Positions 9,801 to 25,780 of a stretch of DNA of 64,000 nucleotides are shown here, in pieces. Position 1 is the stretch's first letter. Each line of letters opens with the position of its first letter. Location of the stretch: assembly GCA_038400315.1 (NCBI GenBank), contig CP151667.1, forward strand, positions 4,041,174 through 4,105,173, in the 5' to 3' direction. The DNA is from Isosphaeraceae bacterium EP7 (GTDB lineage: Bacteria > Planctomycetota > Planctomycetia > Isosphaerales > Isosphaeraceae). A model generated the notes under the pieces. It was not told the origin of the DNA. It made no database searches and saw only the letters and a list, made by a program, of their open reading frames with translations. Made by a program: the position numbers and the translations under genes.

Positions 9801-11901
9801 AGCGAGTCCTCGAACTCGCGGTCGACGCGGATCGACCCGGCGGCGGCCAGCGCCAGGAACTCGCCGCTGCTGTGGCCGACCACGGCGTCGACCCGAATTC
9901 CGAGCTGGCCGAGGAGTCCATAAAGGGCCCATTGCGCCGACAGGACGACGTTCACCGCCGGCCCGATCGACCAGAGCCCCTTGCCGTCGGCCTCGGCGCC
10001 ATAAAGCAAGCGGCTGGGCAGATCATATGCCCCCGCGTCGCGTGCGAGCCGGTCGGAGGTATCGAGCAGGGCCATGACCGAGGGGAAGTTCAGGGCCAGG
10101 TCGCCGAGCATCCCGGGAAACTGCGACCCTTCGCCCGGGAAGATCACGGCCAGGGGCGGGGCCTCGGCGGCATCGTCGCGGAAATAGGTCCCGCGGCCGT
10201 CGCGGATCGGCCGGCAGTCGGCGGCCGAGAGCACGGGGAGCAAGGAACGGAGCCGGTCGGCAAGGTCCGAAGTCGACGACACCACCAAGCCGAGCCGGGC
10301 CGGGCCCGTCGCGGTCGACGAGTTCAGGGTGTAGGCCAGGTCCTTGAGCCCGACGTCGGGACGTGCGGCGATCGCCTCGGAAAGCCGTCGGATCGACCGG
10401 ACCAGGCCGGGTCGGTCGGCGGCCGAGAGGAGGATGGCCTCGGATTCCCAGCGGGTCAGGCAGCCGGGGCCTGAAGCCGACGAGGCATGCTCTTCCAGGA
10501 CCGCATGGGCATTGATCCCCGCGAAGCCGAACGCGTTGACCCCCGCTCGTCTGGGCGAGTTGGGGTCGCCGTGCACCCAGGGCCTGGCGGCGGCGATGGG
10601 CGAGCAGGGTCGGTCGTCGATGGCGAGCAGAGAGTGCGGCTCGTCGACACCCAGGGTCGGGGGCAGCGCGCGTTGGTGGAGCGATAAGGCGGCCTTGATG
10701 AGTCCCGCGATGCCGGAGGCGGGCATCGCGTGGCCGATCATCGACGAGACGGCGCCCAGCACGCGGTCGGTCGACGCGGGGAAGACGGCGCGGATCGCGC
10801 GCAGCTCGGCGCGGTCGGCCGCCGGCACGCCCAGGCCGTGCCCCTCGATCAGGCCGACGGATGCCGGGTCGAAGCCCGACTGGCGATAGGCCCGGCGCAT
10901 GGCCAGGGCGTGACCGCGGGCGCTCGGCGTGCCCAGCCCGAGCCCACGGCCGTCGCTGGAGAGCCCGACCCCCTTGACCACGGCGTACACCCGATCGCCG
11001 TCGCGCTCGGCGTCCGCCAGGCGTTTCAGCACGACGATGCCCACCCCTTCGCCGGGTACCATCCCGTCGGCCAGACAACCGAACGGGCGGGGGACGCCCG
11101 ACCGCGAGAGGGCGCCCAGGCGGGAGAAGACCAGGGGGAAATCGACGTCGGACTGGACGTAGACGCCCCCGGCGATGGCCAGATCGGCACGCCCTTCGGC
11201 CAGAGCGCGGGCGGCGAGGTCGAGGGCGACGAGCGACGAGGCGCTCGCGGCGTCGACCACGAAGCTGGCCCCCCGCAGGTCGAGCCGGTTGGCCACCCGG
11301 CCGGCCGTGGCGTTGGTGAGCTGACCCGGGATCGTCGCGGCATCGAAGGGGGGTAAACCCGCCTTCAGGTCGGCCTTCAGCGCGTCCAGCTCGGCCTCGG
11401 ACAGGTCGGGCCGCAGGGCCCTGGCGACGGCGACGGTCTGCGCCGCGATCCGACCATGCTGGAGCCTGGTCAGGTTCCCACGGTTGAAGTAATTGCCCCG
11501 GCCGATGACCACCTCGACCCGGCGCCCTTCGGGCACGCCGCCCGCGAGCCCCGCGTCGGCGAGCGCGGCTCGTGCCGTATCCAGGACCAGGTGCTGCTCG
11601 GGCTCGCCGCCGTCGACCGCGTGCGGCATCACGCCGTTCGCCGCGGGGTCGATGAGGATCGGCTCATCCAGGTATCCACCCTTCCGCCCGGCGATGCGAT
11701 CGTTGGCGGCGGAAGTCGGATCGCAGAAGAGGTCGGCATCCCAGCGATCTGTGGGTGCGTCGGAGATGCTGGACTTGCCGCCCAGGATGTTCCGCCAGTA
11801 GGCGAACAGGTCGGGGGCGCCCGGGAACCGGCAGGCCATCCCCACGATGGCCACGTCCAGGGGGCGGGGCCGCTTGCGCCTGCGAATGCGGTTCGGGTCG
11901 C

Positions 11902-11905
<4 letters not shown>
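6893..11905 (-). CDS. Polyketide/secondary-lipid synthase 2: KS(Cys-less)-AT-DH-phosphopantetheinyl transferase
   Basis: A 1670-residue multidomain protein. The KS-like domain (about 17-470) has Ser221 in DAASASSL where active ketosynthases have Cys, while the two His remain (His356 in EGHGLG, His392 in MIGHAM). The acyltransferase domain (about 580-890) keeps Ser679 in GHSSGE and His786 in GYHTA. A low-complexity linker (about 965-1065) follows. The dehydratase domain (about 1110-1420) shows EHHTLGGRRVS near residue 1134, GLPVLPFAVMAEM, and Asp1323 in ILDNFTHLL. The C-terminus (about 1500-1670) is a Sfp/AcpS-type phosphopantetheinyl transferase with GIDVEP (1554-1559) and WCAKEAAAKA (1597-1606). 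There is no ACP. The KS could serve as a chain-length factor or decarboxylase partner for synthase 1 (inference). ATG 11905 overlaps the previous stop by 4 nt. Confidence 0.93.
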
Positions 11906-19047
<7,142 letters not shown>

Positions 19048-19102
19048 CATGCCTCTCTTACGGCCTGCTCGCGGGCTTCCTGCCCATCCGTTGCGTTCGG
19101 CA

Positions 19103-19135
19103 ATGTCGGCCGGGCCCAAAGAGCCCGGCCGACAT
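19103..19135. promoter_or_regulatory. 13-bp perfect hairpin upstream of the synthase operon
   Basis: ATGTCGGCCGGGC (19103-19115) and its exact complement (19123-19135) flank a 7-nt loop. The hairpin lies 56 nt before the first synthase start codon and 173 nt after the stop of the upstream minus-strand gene. There is no T-run on either side. It may end transcription from the upstream gene or act as a stabilising or attenuating leader hairpin of the operon mRNA; the sequence does not decide. In 19136-19307 I see AT-rich stretches but no convincing -35/-10 pair. Confidence 0.55.
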
Positions 19136-19307
19136 CACTTCTTATCGGCCGTCCTTGCCGCAAATGAGCGTGAGGAAGGTTACGATTTTCCCATTTCTTT
19201 CGATTCGAGCGTACTGATTTTAGAATCTGGGAAAGATGGATGGGAGATGACTTGCGAATTCTTGGCGGTCCACCCAAGTCAAATGTGTTCGGATTTGTCT
19301 TTGTCCG

Positions 19308-20177
19308 TCACGGTTTGCGTTCCTTGACCTGTCGACGAAGGCGGCGAATTTGGTCCTGGGCGACGGGGGCAAATTTCGACCGGAGGACTGGAGCCCCATC
19401 GAACCAGGCCTTCGGCTCGACGAAGGCGAAGTGCGCCTCGACCACGAGAATCGTCGGCGCCCCGGCCATGCGGCTGATCTTGGTATAGCTCATCCCCCCC
19501 TCATAGGGTTGCGGTTCGGAGCCGGGCGTCCCGTCGCGTGCCAGGGTGGTCCAGGCGTTTGGCGTGGCCGTTTTCTGGCCGAACCTCGGATCGGTCCGTG
19601 AGGCCATCACGAGGGAATCGGCCGACCGCGAGACGACGACGTGGTCGGTGGCCGTGACCTGGATCCGGTCCAGCAGCCGGGCCGTCATTCGCGCGTACCA
19701 TTCGCGGCCTTCCTCGGGAGGGGGTATTTTCAGGGCGTTCAGGTCGCCCGATCCCAGCAACATCGTCTCAACGCGCATGTTGGCCGCCTCGGCCGGGGCC
19801 TTGGCCGCTTGCCTGGCGGTCTCGGCCGGTTCAATCACGTCGAGGGGGGCGTGGACCACGAAGACAAGGTCGGCCTGACGAATCGTGTCCCCGGCGGGGG
19901 TCTTCTCGTCCCGCACTTTCAGGACGAACGGGGCGTTCACCGAGTCGCGGAGCAAGTCCTCGGCGGCCCGCTCGCCTCCCGCAAGTTCGGCAAGGGCCTT
20001 GCGTTGTGCCTCGGGAGTCTGGCCGTCGATGAGTCGCGGGGCGGGTAGCCGGATGGGCGTTTCTCCCAGGCGGACGCCCTCGCCGACGATCTCTCGATAG
20101 ACGAGGTTCGACGCGTGGGCCGGCTCGGGCGAGTCGAGGGGGAGGGCCAGGATGATCAGGGCCAGGGCTTGGAACAT
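19308..20177 (-). CDS. Exported protein of unknown function
   Basis: A 289-residue protein. ATG 20177 is chosen because it opens a signal peptide, MFQALALIILALPLDSPEPAHA, with probable cleavage after AHA. The longer frame upstream is antisense to the S49 gene. The mature part has Arg/Glu-rich helices with Asp-Gly turns, an AETARQAAKAPAEAANMRVE helix, then ATDHVVVSRSADSLVMASR and a basic tail ending RRLRRQVKERKP. I recognise no family or catalytic motif. It is divergent from and 5' overlapping in promoter space with the S49 lipoprotein gene (starts 112 bp apart). Confidence 0.6.
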   Translation of the reverse strand: MFQALALIILALPLDSPEPAHASNLVYREIVGEGVRLGETPIRLPAPRLIDGQTPEAQRKALAELAGGERAAEDLLRDSVNAPFVLKVRDEKTPAGDTIRQADLVFVVHAPLDVIEPAETARQAAKAPAEAANMRVETMLLGSGDLNALKIPPPEEGREWYARMTARLLDRIQVTATDHVVVSRSADSLVMASRTDPRFGQKTATPNAWTTLARDGTPGSEPQPYEGGMSYTKISRMAGAPTILVVEAHFAFVEPKAWFDGAPVLRSKFAPVAQDQIRRLRRQVKERKP

Positions 20178-20289
20178 CGGGTCGGGTCCCTGCGTTGACG
20201 AGTTGACGCGGGCAAGTTCGCGTCGGGTCGTGCCGATAACCGGGATATCGGCTGTTCGGTCGCTCGGGGTGGAAGGGACGGATTCAGGG

Positions 20290-21384
20290 ATGGGACGAGG
20301 ACCACGCAGGAAGCGTGCCGCATGGATGGCGACGGCCGTCGCGTTGCTCGCCGGCTGCGCCTCGACGCCGTTCAACGGGACGTTCGACGGCCACGTCAAG
20401 GGCGAGGGGCAGATCGCCGCGACGGTGCAGGGGAGCCTGGAAATGAAGCTCCCGGCGGTCCCCGAGCCCGGCGAACTGTCCGAGGTCGTCGTCCGGCCCT
20501 CGCCGTCCGGCCCTGGCGGTTCGAGGGTGGCGATCGTCGACGTCGACGGCCTGATCCTCAACCAGAATTTCAGCGGGATCTACTCGGCCGGCGACAACCC
20601 GGTGGCGGCCTTCCGCGAGAAGCTCCAGGCGGCGGCCGGAGACGGACGCATCCGCGCGATCGTGCTGAGGATCAACAGCCCGGGGGGCGGCGTGACGGCC
20701 TCGGATATTCTGGCCGAGGATCTCGCCCGCTTCCGTCGCGAGACCGGCAAGCCCGTCGTCGCCTGCCTGCTCGACCTGGCGACCGGCGGTGCCTACTATC
20801 TCGCCGTGGGGGCCGACCGGATCGTGGCGCACCCGACCACGGTGACCGGCGGGATCGGAGCGATCCTGAACCTGTACAACCTGGAAGACGCGATGGCGGC
20901 CCTGAACGTCCGAGCCGAGCCGGTCAAGTCGGGCGAGCTGGTGGACATGGGCTCGGTGACGGCCCGCGTGCCCGACCAGGCGCGTGCCTTGCTCCAGGAA
21001 ATGTCCGACGGCTTCCGCGACCGCTTCCGCGACCGGGTCGCCACCCTTCGGCCCGCCATGACCGACGCCGACCGCGAGGCGATCGCCGACGGCCGGGTCG
21101 TGCCGGCGATCAAGGCGGAACGACTGAAGATGGTCGACCGCATCGGCTACTTGGACGACGCGCTGGCCGAGGCACAAGGCCTGGCGGGCATCTCGGACGC
21201 CGAGATCGTCCAGTTCCAGAGGCCAGGCACGGCGGCGAGGTCGATGTATGCGGTCTCGCCCAACATCCCGATCCAGGGGGAAATGCTCCCCCTGAGCTAT
21301 CCGGGTCTCGACCGCAGCAAGACGCCGACATTCCTCTACCTCTGGCAGCCGGACCCGACGGTTCTGAGGCAGGCCGGCCGATGA
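20290..21384 (+). CDS. S49 (SppA-like) family lipoprotein, probably without protease activity
   Basis: A 364-residue protein from ATG 20290, with a basic N-terminus, a hydrophobic segment and lipobox LLAGC (Cys23). This predicts a membrane-anchored lipoprotein outside the cytoplasm. The crotonase-like S49 core is clear: VAIVDVDGLIL, RAIVLRINSPGGGVTASD, and DRIVAHPTTVTGGIGAI. The catalytic Ser of S49 enzymes sits in an AASGGYY block. Here the block reads DLATGGAYYLA, placing Gly166 at that position. The catalytic Lys block KSGxxKDxGS reads KSGELVDMGS, with Val218. Both dyad residues thus seem lost, so a scaffold or inhibitor role is possible. It overlaps the next gene by 4 nt. Confidence 0.82.
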   Translation: MGRGPRRKRAAWMATAVALLAGCASTPFNGTFDGHVKGEGQIAATVQGSLEMKLPAVPEPGELSEVVVRPSPSGPGGSRVAIVDVDGLILNQNFSGIYSAGDNPVAAFREKLQAAAGDGRIRAIVLRINSPGGGVTASDILAEDLARFRRETGKPVVACLLDLATGGAYYLAVGADRIVAHPTTVTGGIGAILNLYNLEDAMAALNVRAEPVKSGELVDMGSVTARVPDQARALLQEMSDGFRDRFRDRVATLRPAMTDADREAIADGRVVPAIKAERLKMVDRIGYLDDALAEAQGLAGISDAEIVQFQRPGTAARSMYAVSPNIPIQGEMLPLSYPGLDRSKTPTFLYLWQPDPTVLRQAGR

Positions 21385-22442
21385 CCGGGGGCCTTCCCTG
21401 GGTCCTCGTCACGGGTGCCGGCGGGTTCGTGGGCGGTCATGTCGCGCGCTTGCTGGCGGCCTCCGGGACCTACCGGGTGCGCGGCCTGGTCCGGCGACTG
21501 CCCCGGACGAGGCCCGGCGATCCCGCCATCGACTGGCAGATCGGCGACCTGCGCGACCCGTCCGTCCGCGTTCGCGCCTTGAGCGGCGCCCGCCACGTCA
21601 TCCACTGCGCGAGCCGGGTTCACCTGGGCCATGATCCCTCGGGCCAGAGCCGAGCCATCAACGTCGACGCCACTCGAGGACTCCTGGACGAAGCTCGGGC
21701 GGCCGGGGTCGAGCGATTCATCTACACGTCAACCCTGCAGACCCTGGCCAGCGGCACCGAGGAGAAGCCGGCGACCGAGGATGACCCCTGGAACCTGGTC
21801 CCCGTGCGGTCCCCCTACACCGAGACCAAGCGCGAGGCCGAAGCACTGGTCCTGGCCGCCAACTCGGGCCGGATGCAGACCCTGGCCCTCTGCCCGGGGA
21901 TGACAATCGGCCCCCGCGACCCGGGCCCGACCTCGACCGAGGTTCTCCTGACGATGTCGAAGACGAGAATCGCCCTGCTGCCGGCCGGCGGAATTCCGGT
22001 CATCGAGGTCGAGACGCTGGCGACCGCCCACGTCAGGGCCCTCGACCGGGGCGAGCCCGGCCGGCGCTACGCAGTCATCGGCCCATATCTTTCCTTCCGC
22101 CAGCAGGCCGAGATGGTGGCGTCCATCGCCGGGCGACCGCGACGGATCCTCGACCTTCCCGACTGGTCGTCGCCGCTCCTCACTTCCATCGCAGGTGGCC
22201 TGGACCGGTTGGCGACGGGCCGTTGGCTCTCAGTCTCCCGGGCCGTGGTCGCGGGAGGCTACCTCCGCTTCCACGTCGACGGAGCCCGAGCCAATCACGT
22301 CTTCGACCTGCACCACGGCCCGACGAAGGCCGCAATCCGCCGCTCGCTGGTCGACAGCCGCGACCAGGGGATGGCCCCCTGGCTCCGCGACGTCGACTTG
22401 AACGGTGACGATTCGCCCGACTGCGGGGCGACTTCACCCTAG
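21381..22442 (+). CDS. NAD-dependent epimerase/dehydratase family protein (extended SDR)
   Basis: A 353-residue protein. It has the Rossmann motif TGAGGFVGGHVA at residues 10-21, ARHVIHCASRVHLGHDPS, a Ser/Thr-rich YTSTLQTLAS strand, and the catalytic YTETK pair followed by REAEALVLAA. The later part has CPGMTIGPRDPGP and GIPVIEVETLATAHV, as in sterol dehydrogenase or dihydroflavonol reductase-like SDRs. The substrate cannot be told from sequence. Candidates are nucleotide sugars, sterols or hopanoid-like lipids. The ATG overlaps the S49 gene stop by 4 nt, so the two are co-translated. About 180 residues after the Rossmann domain make up the substrate-binding part. Confidence 0.87.
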   Translation: MTGGLPWVLVTGAGGFVGGHVARLLAASGTYRVRGLVRRLPRTRPGDPAIDWQIGDLRDPSVRVRALSGARHVIHCASRVHLGHDPSGQSRAINVDATRGLLDEARAAGVERFIYTSTLQTLASGTEEKPATEDDPWNLVPVRSPYTETKREAEALVLAANSGRMQTLALCPGMTIGPRDPGPTSTEVLLTMSKTRIALLPAGGIPVIEVETLATAHVRALDRGEPGRRYAVIGPYLSFRQQAEMVASIAGRPRRILDLPDWSSPLLTSIAGGLDRLATGRWLSVSRAVVAGGYLRFHVDGARANHVFDLHHGPTKAAIRRSLVDSRDQGMAPWLRDVDLNGDDSPDCGATSP

Positions 22443-22750
22443 AGCCTCGGGTCCACCGGCTCGCTTTCCAGGGCCAGGACGCCGAAGACGCACTCATGCA
22501 CTCTCCGCAAGGGCTCCTTCCGGACGAACCGCTCCATGCCCTCGATGCCCAGGGCGAACTCGCCGAGAGCCAGCGAGCGCTTGCGCCCCAGGTCGCTCGA
22601 CCGCAGCCTGGAGAGGTTCTCATCGGCCGTGTACTCCGGCCCGTAGATGATCCGCAGGTACTCTCTCCCCCGGCACTTGACGGCCGGCTGGGCCAGCCTT
22701 CGGCTCCCTCGGTGGAGGAACGACAGCGGCTTGACCACCATCACTTCACC
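22439..22750 (-). pseudogene. Remnant of Pnkp (RNA-repair kinase-phosphatase-ligase), C-terminal ~100 residues
   Basis: The frame from VVKPLSFLHRG to the stop matches, from memory, the end of bacterial polynucleotide kinase-phosphatase/ligase: the lysine of ligase motif V (MVVKP), QPAVKCRGREYLRIIYGPEY, LGRKRSLALGEFALGIE and CVFGVLALESEPVDPRL. Full Pnkp is over 800 residues; everything before ligase motif V (kinase, phosphatase and most of the adenylyltransferase domain) is absent. The stop lies inside the 3' end of the SDR gene on the other strand. A relic seems far likelier than a functional short protein. Confidence 0.72.
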
Positions 22751-22911
22751 GCCCCACGACCTCCTCGGTCGGTCCGGCGTCCGTCGACTCGCTCTCTGCC
22801 CGCGTCTCCTCCGGGATGAGCCGGTCGAGGGATTGCCGGACGAGGCTCGGGCGAAACTTGAGGTAGCGTCGAGCGATCTCCTCCTTCTCGGAATTCCTCG
22901 GTGAGCCATGC
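22749..22911 (-). pseudogene. Remnant of Hen1 (3'-terminal RNA ribose 2'-O-methyltransferase), frameshifted internal fragment
   Basis: Immediately upstream of the Pnkp relic and in a different frame, EKEEIARRYLKFRPSLVRQ and SLDRLIPEE resemble the linker of bacterial Hen1 just before its methyltransferase domain. The preceding frame gives AWLTEE at 22894-22911, which continues the match if one frameshift at about 22893 is allowed. In bacteria hen1 normally precedes pnkp in one operon. Here the Hen1 methyltransferase domain and the first three quarters of Pnkp are missing, consistent with one internal deletion plus frameshifts. From 22912 to 23161 I see only a short open stretch with CGQCRA that I cannot assign. 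Confidence 0.5.
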
Positions 22912-23161
22912 GGGCGCGATCTTCTGCCTTTGTCGCTGGCGAACTGCGCTGGCCCTGCATTGCCCGCAGGGCCTCGATTCGTCATCGATGAACCCGAGCT
23001 GAGAATTGCCGGCCGACCCATCGAGAGGCGTGGACAGGACGACGTGGCCCCGGTTCGGCCACGAAGGCAGAGTCTCTTGAATACGATCGGCGACGGGAGG
23101 AAAATCACCGGGACCGATGAGCGGGAGGCGGGGGCTGCGCATTGACTTCGATCAAGGACTA

Positions 23162-24295
23162 ATGGGCATGTTGTTATGCCTTGAGGACGCCGAGCAGTTC
23201 TTCCGAATCCACAAGTCGCTTATGTTGTTTGTGGGCAGACGGCTCAATTTGATCGATTGTAAGTATGCGTCGCCCAAATCCTTCGAGAAGCTCCCGCCGA
23301 GCCAACGACTCAAGGTCCACGAGGCGTTGCTCGACCACATGGATTTGATCGACGCATTCGCCGATGAGAATCCGCAGCGGCTGGTGGAGGACGACATCGA
23401 GATCGCCCGGTCCTGGACCAATCTCGTTTCGGGCGAGTTCTTCGCGTTCCGCCAGCTCAAGCAAGAGATGATCTTCCTCTCCGCGGACGAGCCGGTCCTC
23501 GCCTATGGAGTGCTCGCCTTGTTCGATCCGTTCGAGGTCGTGATCGGCCCCGATCTGCCGCGATTGATCCGCACGACGCTCGTGCCGTTCAAGGGAAAAA
23601 TCATCTACGACGGGCTCGCCATCGTGCACGACATCAGCTTCGGCGGCGGGGTCAAGCGGATCCTCGACGAGACCTACAAGGAGGCCAAAGCACGGAACGA
23701 AATCATCAGGTCATTGCCGCACCACGCCAAGGGCACTGAGGCGGCGAGGAAGAACGACGTCTCGGGGAAGCGTACGCCAGTGGCTGCGTCGTCGGCAGCA
23801 CGCCCGGCCCATGACCGGATCGTGGCGCTGATCGATGCGTTCTGTCGGGAAGAGCTGGATGAGGAGTATGCCGAGCTGTGCCGGAAGCTCGCGGGCATCC
23901 TGGTTCGTAAGCGGCCCTCGCCGCTGGTTCGGGGCAAGCCTGAATCGTGGGCCAGTGGGATCGTCAGGGTCATCGGCTGGGTGAATTTTCTCGGCGACCC
24001 CAGCCAGCCGCATCATATGAAAATGACCGACATCGATCGGGCGTTCGGCGTCTCCGAGGCGACCGGCTCGGCGAAATCGATGGAGATCCGCAATCAACAC
24101 GGGATCGACCGGATTGATCCCGAATGGATGCTGAAAAGCCGTATGGAACAAAATCCGCTGGTGTGGATGATCCGGGTCAACGGCATGATCGACGACGCGC
24201 GGGACCTGCCGAGGAAGGTCCAGGAGGAGGCATTCCGGAAGGGCCTCATCCCCTTCATCCCCGACCCACGGGCGGGTAGGACGGCCGAGGATTGA
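23162..24295 (+). CDS. DUF6398-type protein of unknown function
   Basis: A 377-residue protein. ATG 23162 is preferred over an in-frame ATG at 23117 because AAGGA lies just upstream and family similarity begins at about LCLEDAEQFFRIHKSLMLFV; ATG 23168 has even better spacing. The N-terminal half has SWTNLVSGEFFAFRQLK, YGVLALFDPFEVVIGP, and FKGKIIYDGLAIVHDISFG. The C-terminal half (DRIVALIDAFCREELDEEYAELC, GKPESWASGIVRVIGWVNF, MKMTDIDRAFGVSEATGSAKS) is the DUF6398 region. No catalytic motif is evident. It sits next to RNA-repair relics and a DUF2293 gene, in a patch that looks accessory. Confidence 0.75.
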   Translation: MGMLLCLEDAEQFFRIHKSLMLFVGRRLNLIDCKYASPKSFEKLPPSQRLKVHEALLDHMDLIDAFADENPQRLVEDDIEIARSWTNLVSGEFFAFRQLKQEMIFLSADEPVLAYGVLALFDPFEVVIGPDLPRLIRTTLVPFKGKIIYDGLAIVHDISFGGGVKRILDETYKEAKARNEIIRSLPHHAKGTEAARKNDVSGKRTPVAASSAARPAHDRIVALIDAFCREELDEEYAELCRKLAGILVRKRPSPLVRGKPESWASGIVRVIGWVNFLGDPSQPHHMKMTDIDRAFGVSEATGSAKSMEIRNQHGIDRIDPEWMLKSRMEQNPLVWMIRVNGMIDDARDLPRKVQEEAFRKGLIPFIPDPRAGRTAED

Positions 24296-24355
24296 GCCGT
24301 TGCCGAAGCCGTCGGCGCTTGTGAATCCTCGAGAAACTCTGACTTGGACGCCGAG

Positions 24356-25036
24356 ATGACCAGCCCGATCTTCGCCCCCGGCCCTGCTCCAGACACCGTC
24401 CGGGCCGCCGACGGAACGGTGCTTCACGCCCCGGAAGGATGGATCCTCCTCCCGCCGGGAGACGCCGGGCTCACGCGTCGGGTGAAGATCGCCGGCGAGC
24501 ACTGGGTCATCCAGGAGAAGAAGGGGCGGAAGAATTTTTCCAGGGGCGTCTGGGCCCCGTCCGCGACCATCGAGCGGATCCGCGCCGACCTGGAGGCCGA
24601 GCGGTCCACCGAGACGTTCGCCCGGCGTAAAGCGTCGGACGCACGCCGCCGCGAGGGGGTCCAGGCCAGATACGTCGATGATTTTCACGGGGCGGTCGTG
24701 CACTTCCTGGCGTTCCACCCTGCGCACGCCGAGCTTGCCAACCGGCTGGCCCGGGCTGTCGCCGATCATGCAACGCCGGTCGGCAGCGGCACGGTCGCCA
24801 GGACCGAGCGGATCCCCCTCGAGCAACGTGCCGAGGCCGCCGTCATCGCCTGGATGAGGCACCAGACGACCGCGTATGACACGATGGTCATCCCCAGAGA
24901 GAAGGGGAAGCGACGAGAGGTCCGTCGTCAACTCGCCGGGCGTTCCCAGGAGTTGCTGGGCCGATATCGCCGGGGCGATGACACCCCCGAAGCATGTCTG
25001 CTCCGAGCGGCGTTAGATTCCAAGATGCCGGGGTGA
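24356..25036 (+). CDS. DUF2293-domain protein
   Basis: A 226-residue protein starting at ATG 24356; a TTG 12 nt earlier is the alternative. The N-terminal region has ILLPPGDAGLTRRVKIAGEHW and an Arg/Lys-rich stretch. The C-terminal region, from TVARTERIPLEQRAEAAVIA to WMRHQTTAYDTM, PREKGKRREVRRQLA and RSQELLGRYRRG, matches the DUF2293 pattern. The high Arg/Lys content is compatible with nucleic-acid binding (inference). It follows the DUF6398 gene by 60 bp in the same direction and ends 40 bp before the tRNA-Gly gene on the other strand. Confidence 0.72.
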   Translation: MTSPIFAPGPAPDTVRAADGTVLHAPEGWILLPPGDAGLTRRVKIAGEHWVIQEKKGRKNFSRGVWAPSATIERIRADLEAERSTETFARRKASDARRREGVQARYVDDFHGAVVHFLAFHPAHAELANRLARAVADHATPVGSGTVARTERIPLEQRAEAAVIAWMRHQTTAYDTMVIPREKGKRREVRRQLAGRSQELLGRYRRGDDTPEACLLRAALDSKMPG

Positions 25037-25075
25037 GACGGGTGTCACGCCGCACGGATCTCCGAATCGAAATAG

Positions 25076-25147
<72 letters not shown>

Positions 25148-25172
25148 GAGCTCCGTTAGAGCTCTTTGAAAA

Positions 25173-25245
25173 CTCCCCGACTAGGACTCGAACCTAGAAC
25201 CTAGCGGTTAACAGCCGCTCGCTCTACCGATTGAGCTATCGGGGA
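25173..25245 (-). tRNA. tRNA-Asn (anticodon GTT)
   Basis: On the minus strand the acceptor stem TCCCCGA/TCGGGGA pairs fully, with discriminator G and no encoded CCA. The anticodon arm GCGGC-TGTTAAC-CGC reads GTT. The T arm is TAGG-TTCGAGTC-CTA. The sequence is a standard bacterial tRNA-Asn. Confidence 0.96.
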
Positions 25246-25254
25246 ATGCGTGTG

Positions 25255-25283
25255 ACTTTAGCGAGTTCCGGGACGCATTACAA
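25255..25283 (-). promoter_or_regulatory. Predicted sigma70-type promoter for the tRNA-Asn/tRNA-Gly transcript
   Basis: Read on the minus strand, TTGTAA (25283-25278), a 17-bp spacer and TAAAGT (25260-25255) lie about 10 bp before the 5' end of tRNA-Asn. Confidence 0.5.
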
Positions 25284-25346
25284 GGGCGTTCCAGAGAGTC
25301 TTTTCAGGGGTCGAGAAAGGCCGCGGGAAGCCGGCGTTTACCGACG

Positions 25347-25514
25347 TCAGTCTTTCAGGACGGGAGGCTTGGAGGCATGGGCTTCCATCGCCCGCTCGAG
25401 AATCCCCACGATCAGGGCATTCAGCGAGGCCTTATCTTCCTTCGCCCAACTGGCCAGCTGCTCGTGCAAGACCGGTGGCATCCGGATCTGGAAATGGACG
25501 ACCGTTTCGGGCAT
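25347..25514 (-). CDS. Arc-type ribbon-helix-helix DNA-binding protein
   Basis: A 55-residue protein beginning MPETVVHFQIRMPPVLHEQL, a strand with alternating residues (VHFQIRMP) followed by two helices (HEQLASWAKED and ASLNALIVGILERAME). This is the Arc/MetJ pattern of a dimeric DNA-binding repressor or antitoxin. GGAG lies upstream, and a promoter-like pair is found at 25617-25646. No toxin gene is adjacent: the next features are two tRNAs and a GbsR-type regulator. An orphan regulator is therefore more likely than a toxin-antitoxin pair (inference). Confidence 0.75.
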   Translation of the reverse strand: MPETVVHFQIRMPPVLHEQLASWAKEDKASLNALIVGILERAMEAHASKPPVLKD

Positions 25515-25616
25515 GAGGGAGCACTCCGCAAAGGGGCCGCGCCCATCGGACGGACGCGGACACGGCGACCGGATCACGGCGTCAGATTGGTGACGTCGCC
25601 GAACCGAAGACGTTGC

Positions 25617-25646
25617 AGTATACAATGAAACTCGCGAGGCGGGCAA
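25617..25646 (-). promoter_or_regulatory. Predicted sigma70-type promoter of the ribbon-helix-helix gene
   Basis: On the minus strand, TTGCCC (25646-25641), an 18-bp spacer and TATACT (25622-25617). Transcription would start at about 25610, leaving a leader of about 95 nt before ATG 25514. Confidence 0.5.
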
Positions 25647-25780
25647 AAATCTCGATGCGGCCTGCCGCCGCGAATTTTCTCGCGGCCCTGGCCTCTCGGC
25701 TTGGTCGGTTCGCATCCAGAGATATCTATGATGCTCGGCCGCACGCTCGCTGGCAAGTGTCGGATCATCCCCGCGTCTGA

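Noticed and set aside
19260-19282. TTGACT on the minus strand as a -35 of the synthase operon
   Set aside because: The expected -10 position at 16-18 bp holds no TATAAT-like sequence, so no promoter is called.
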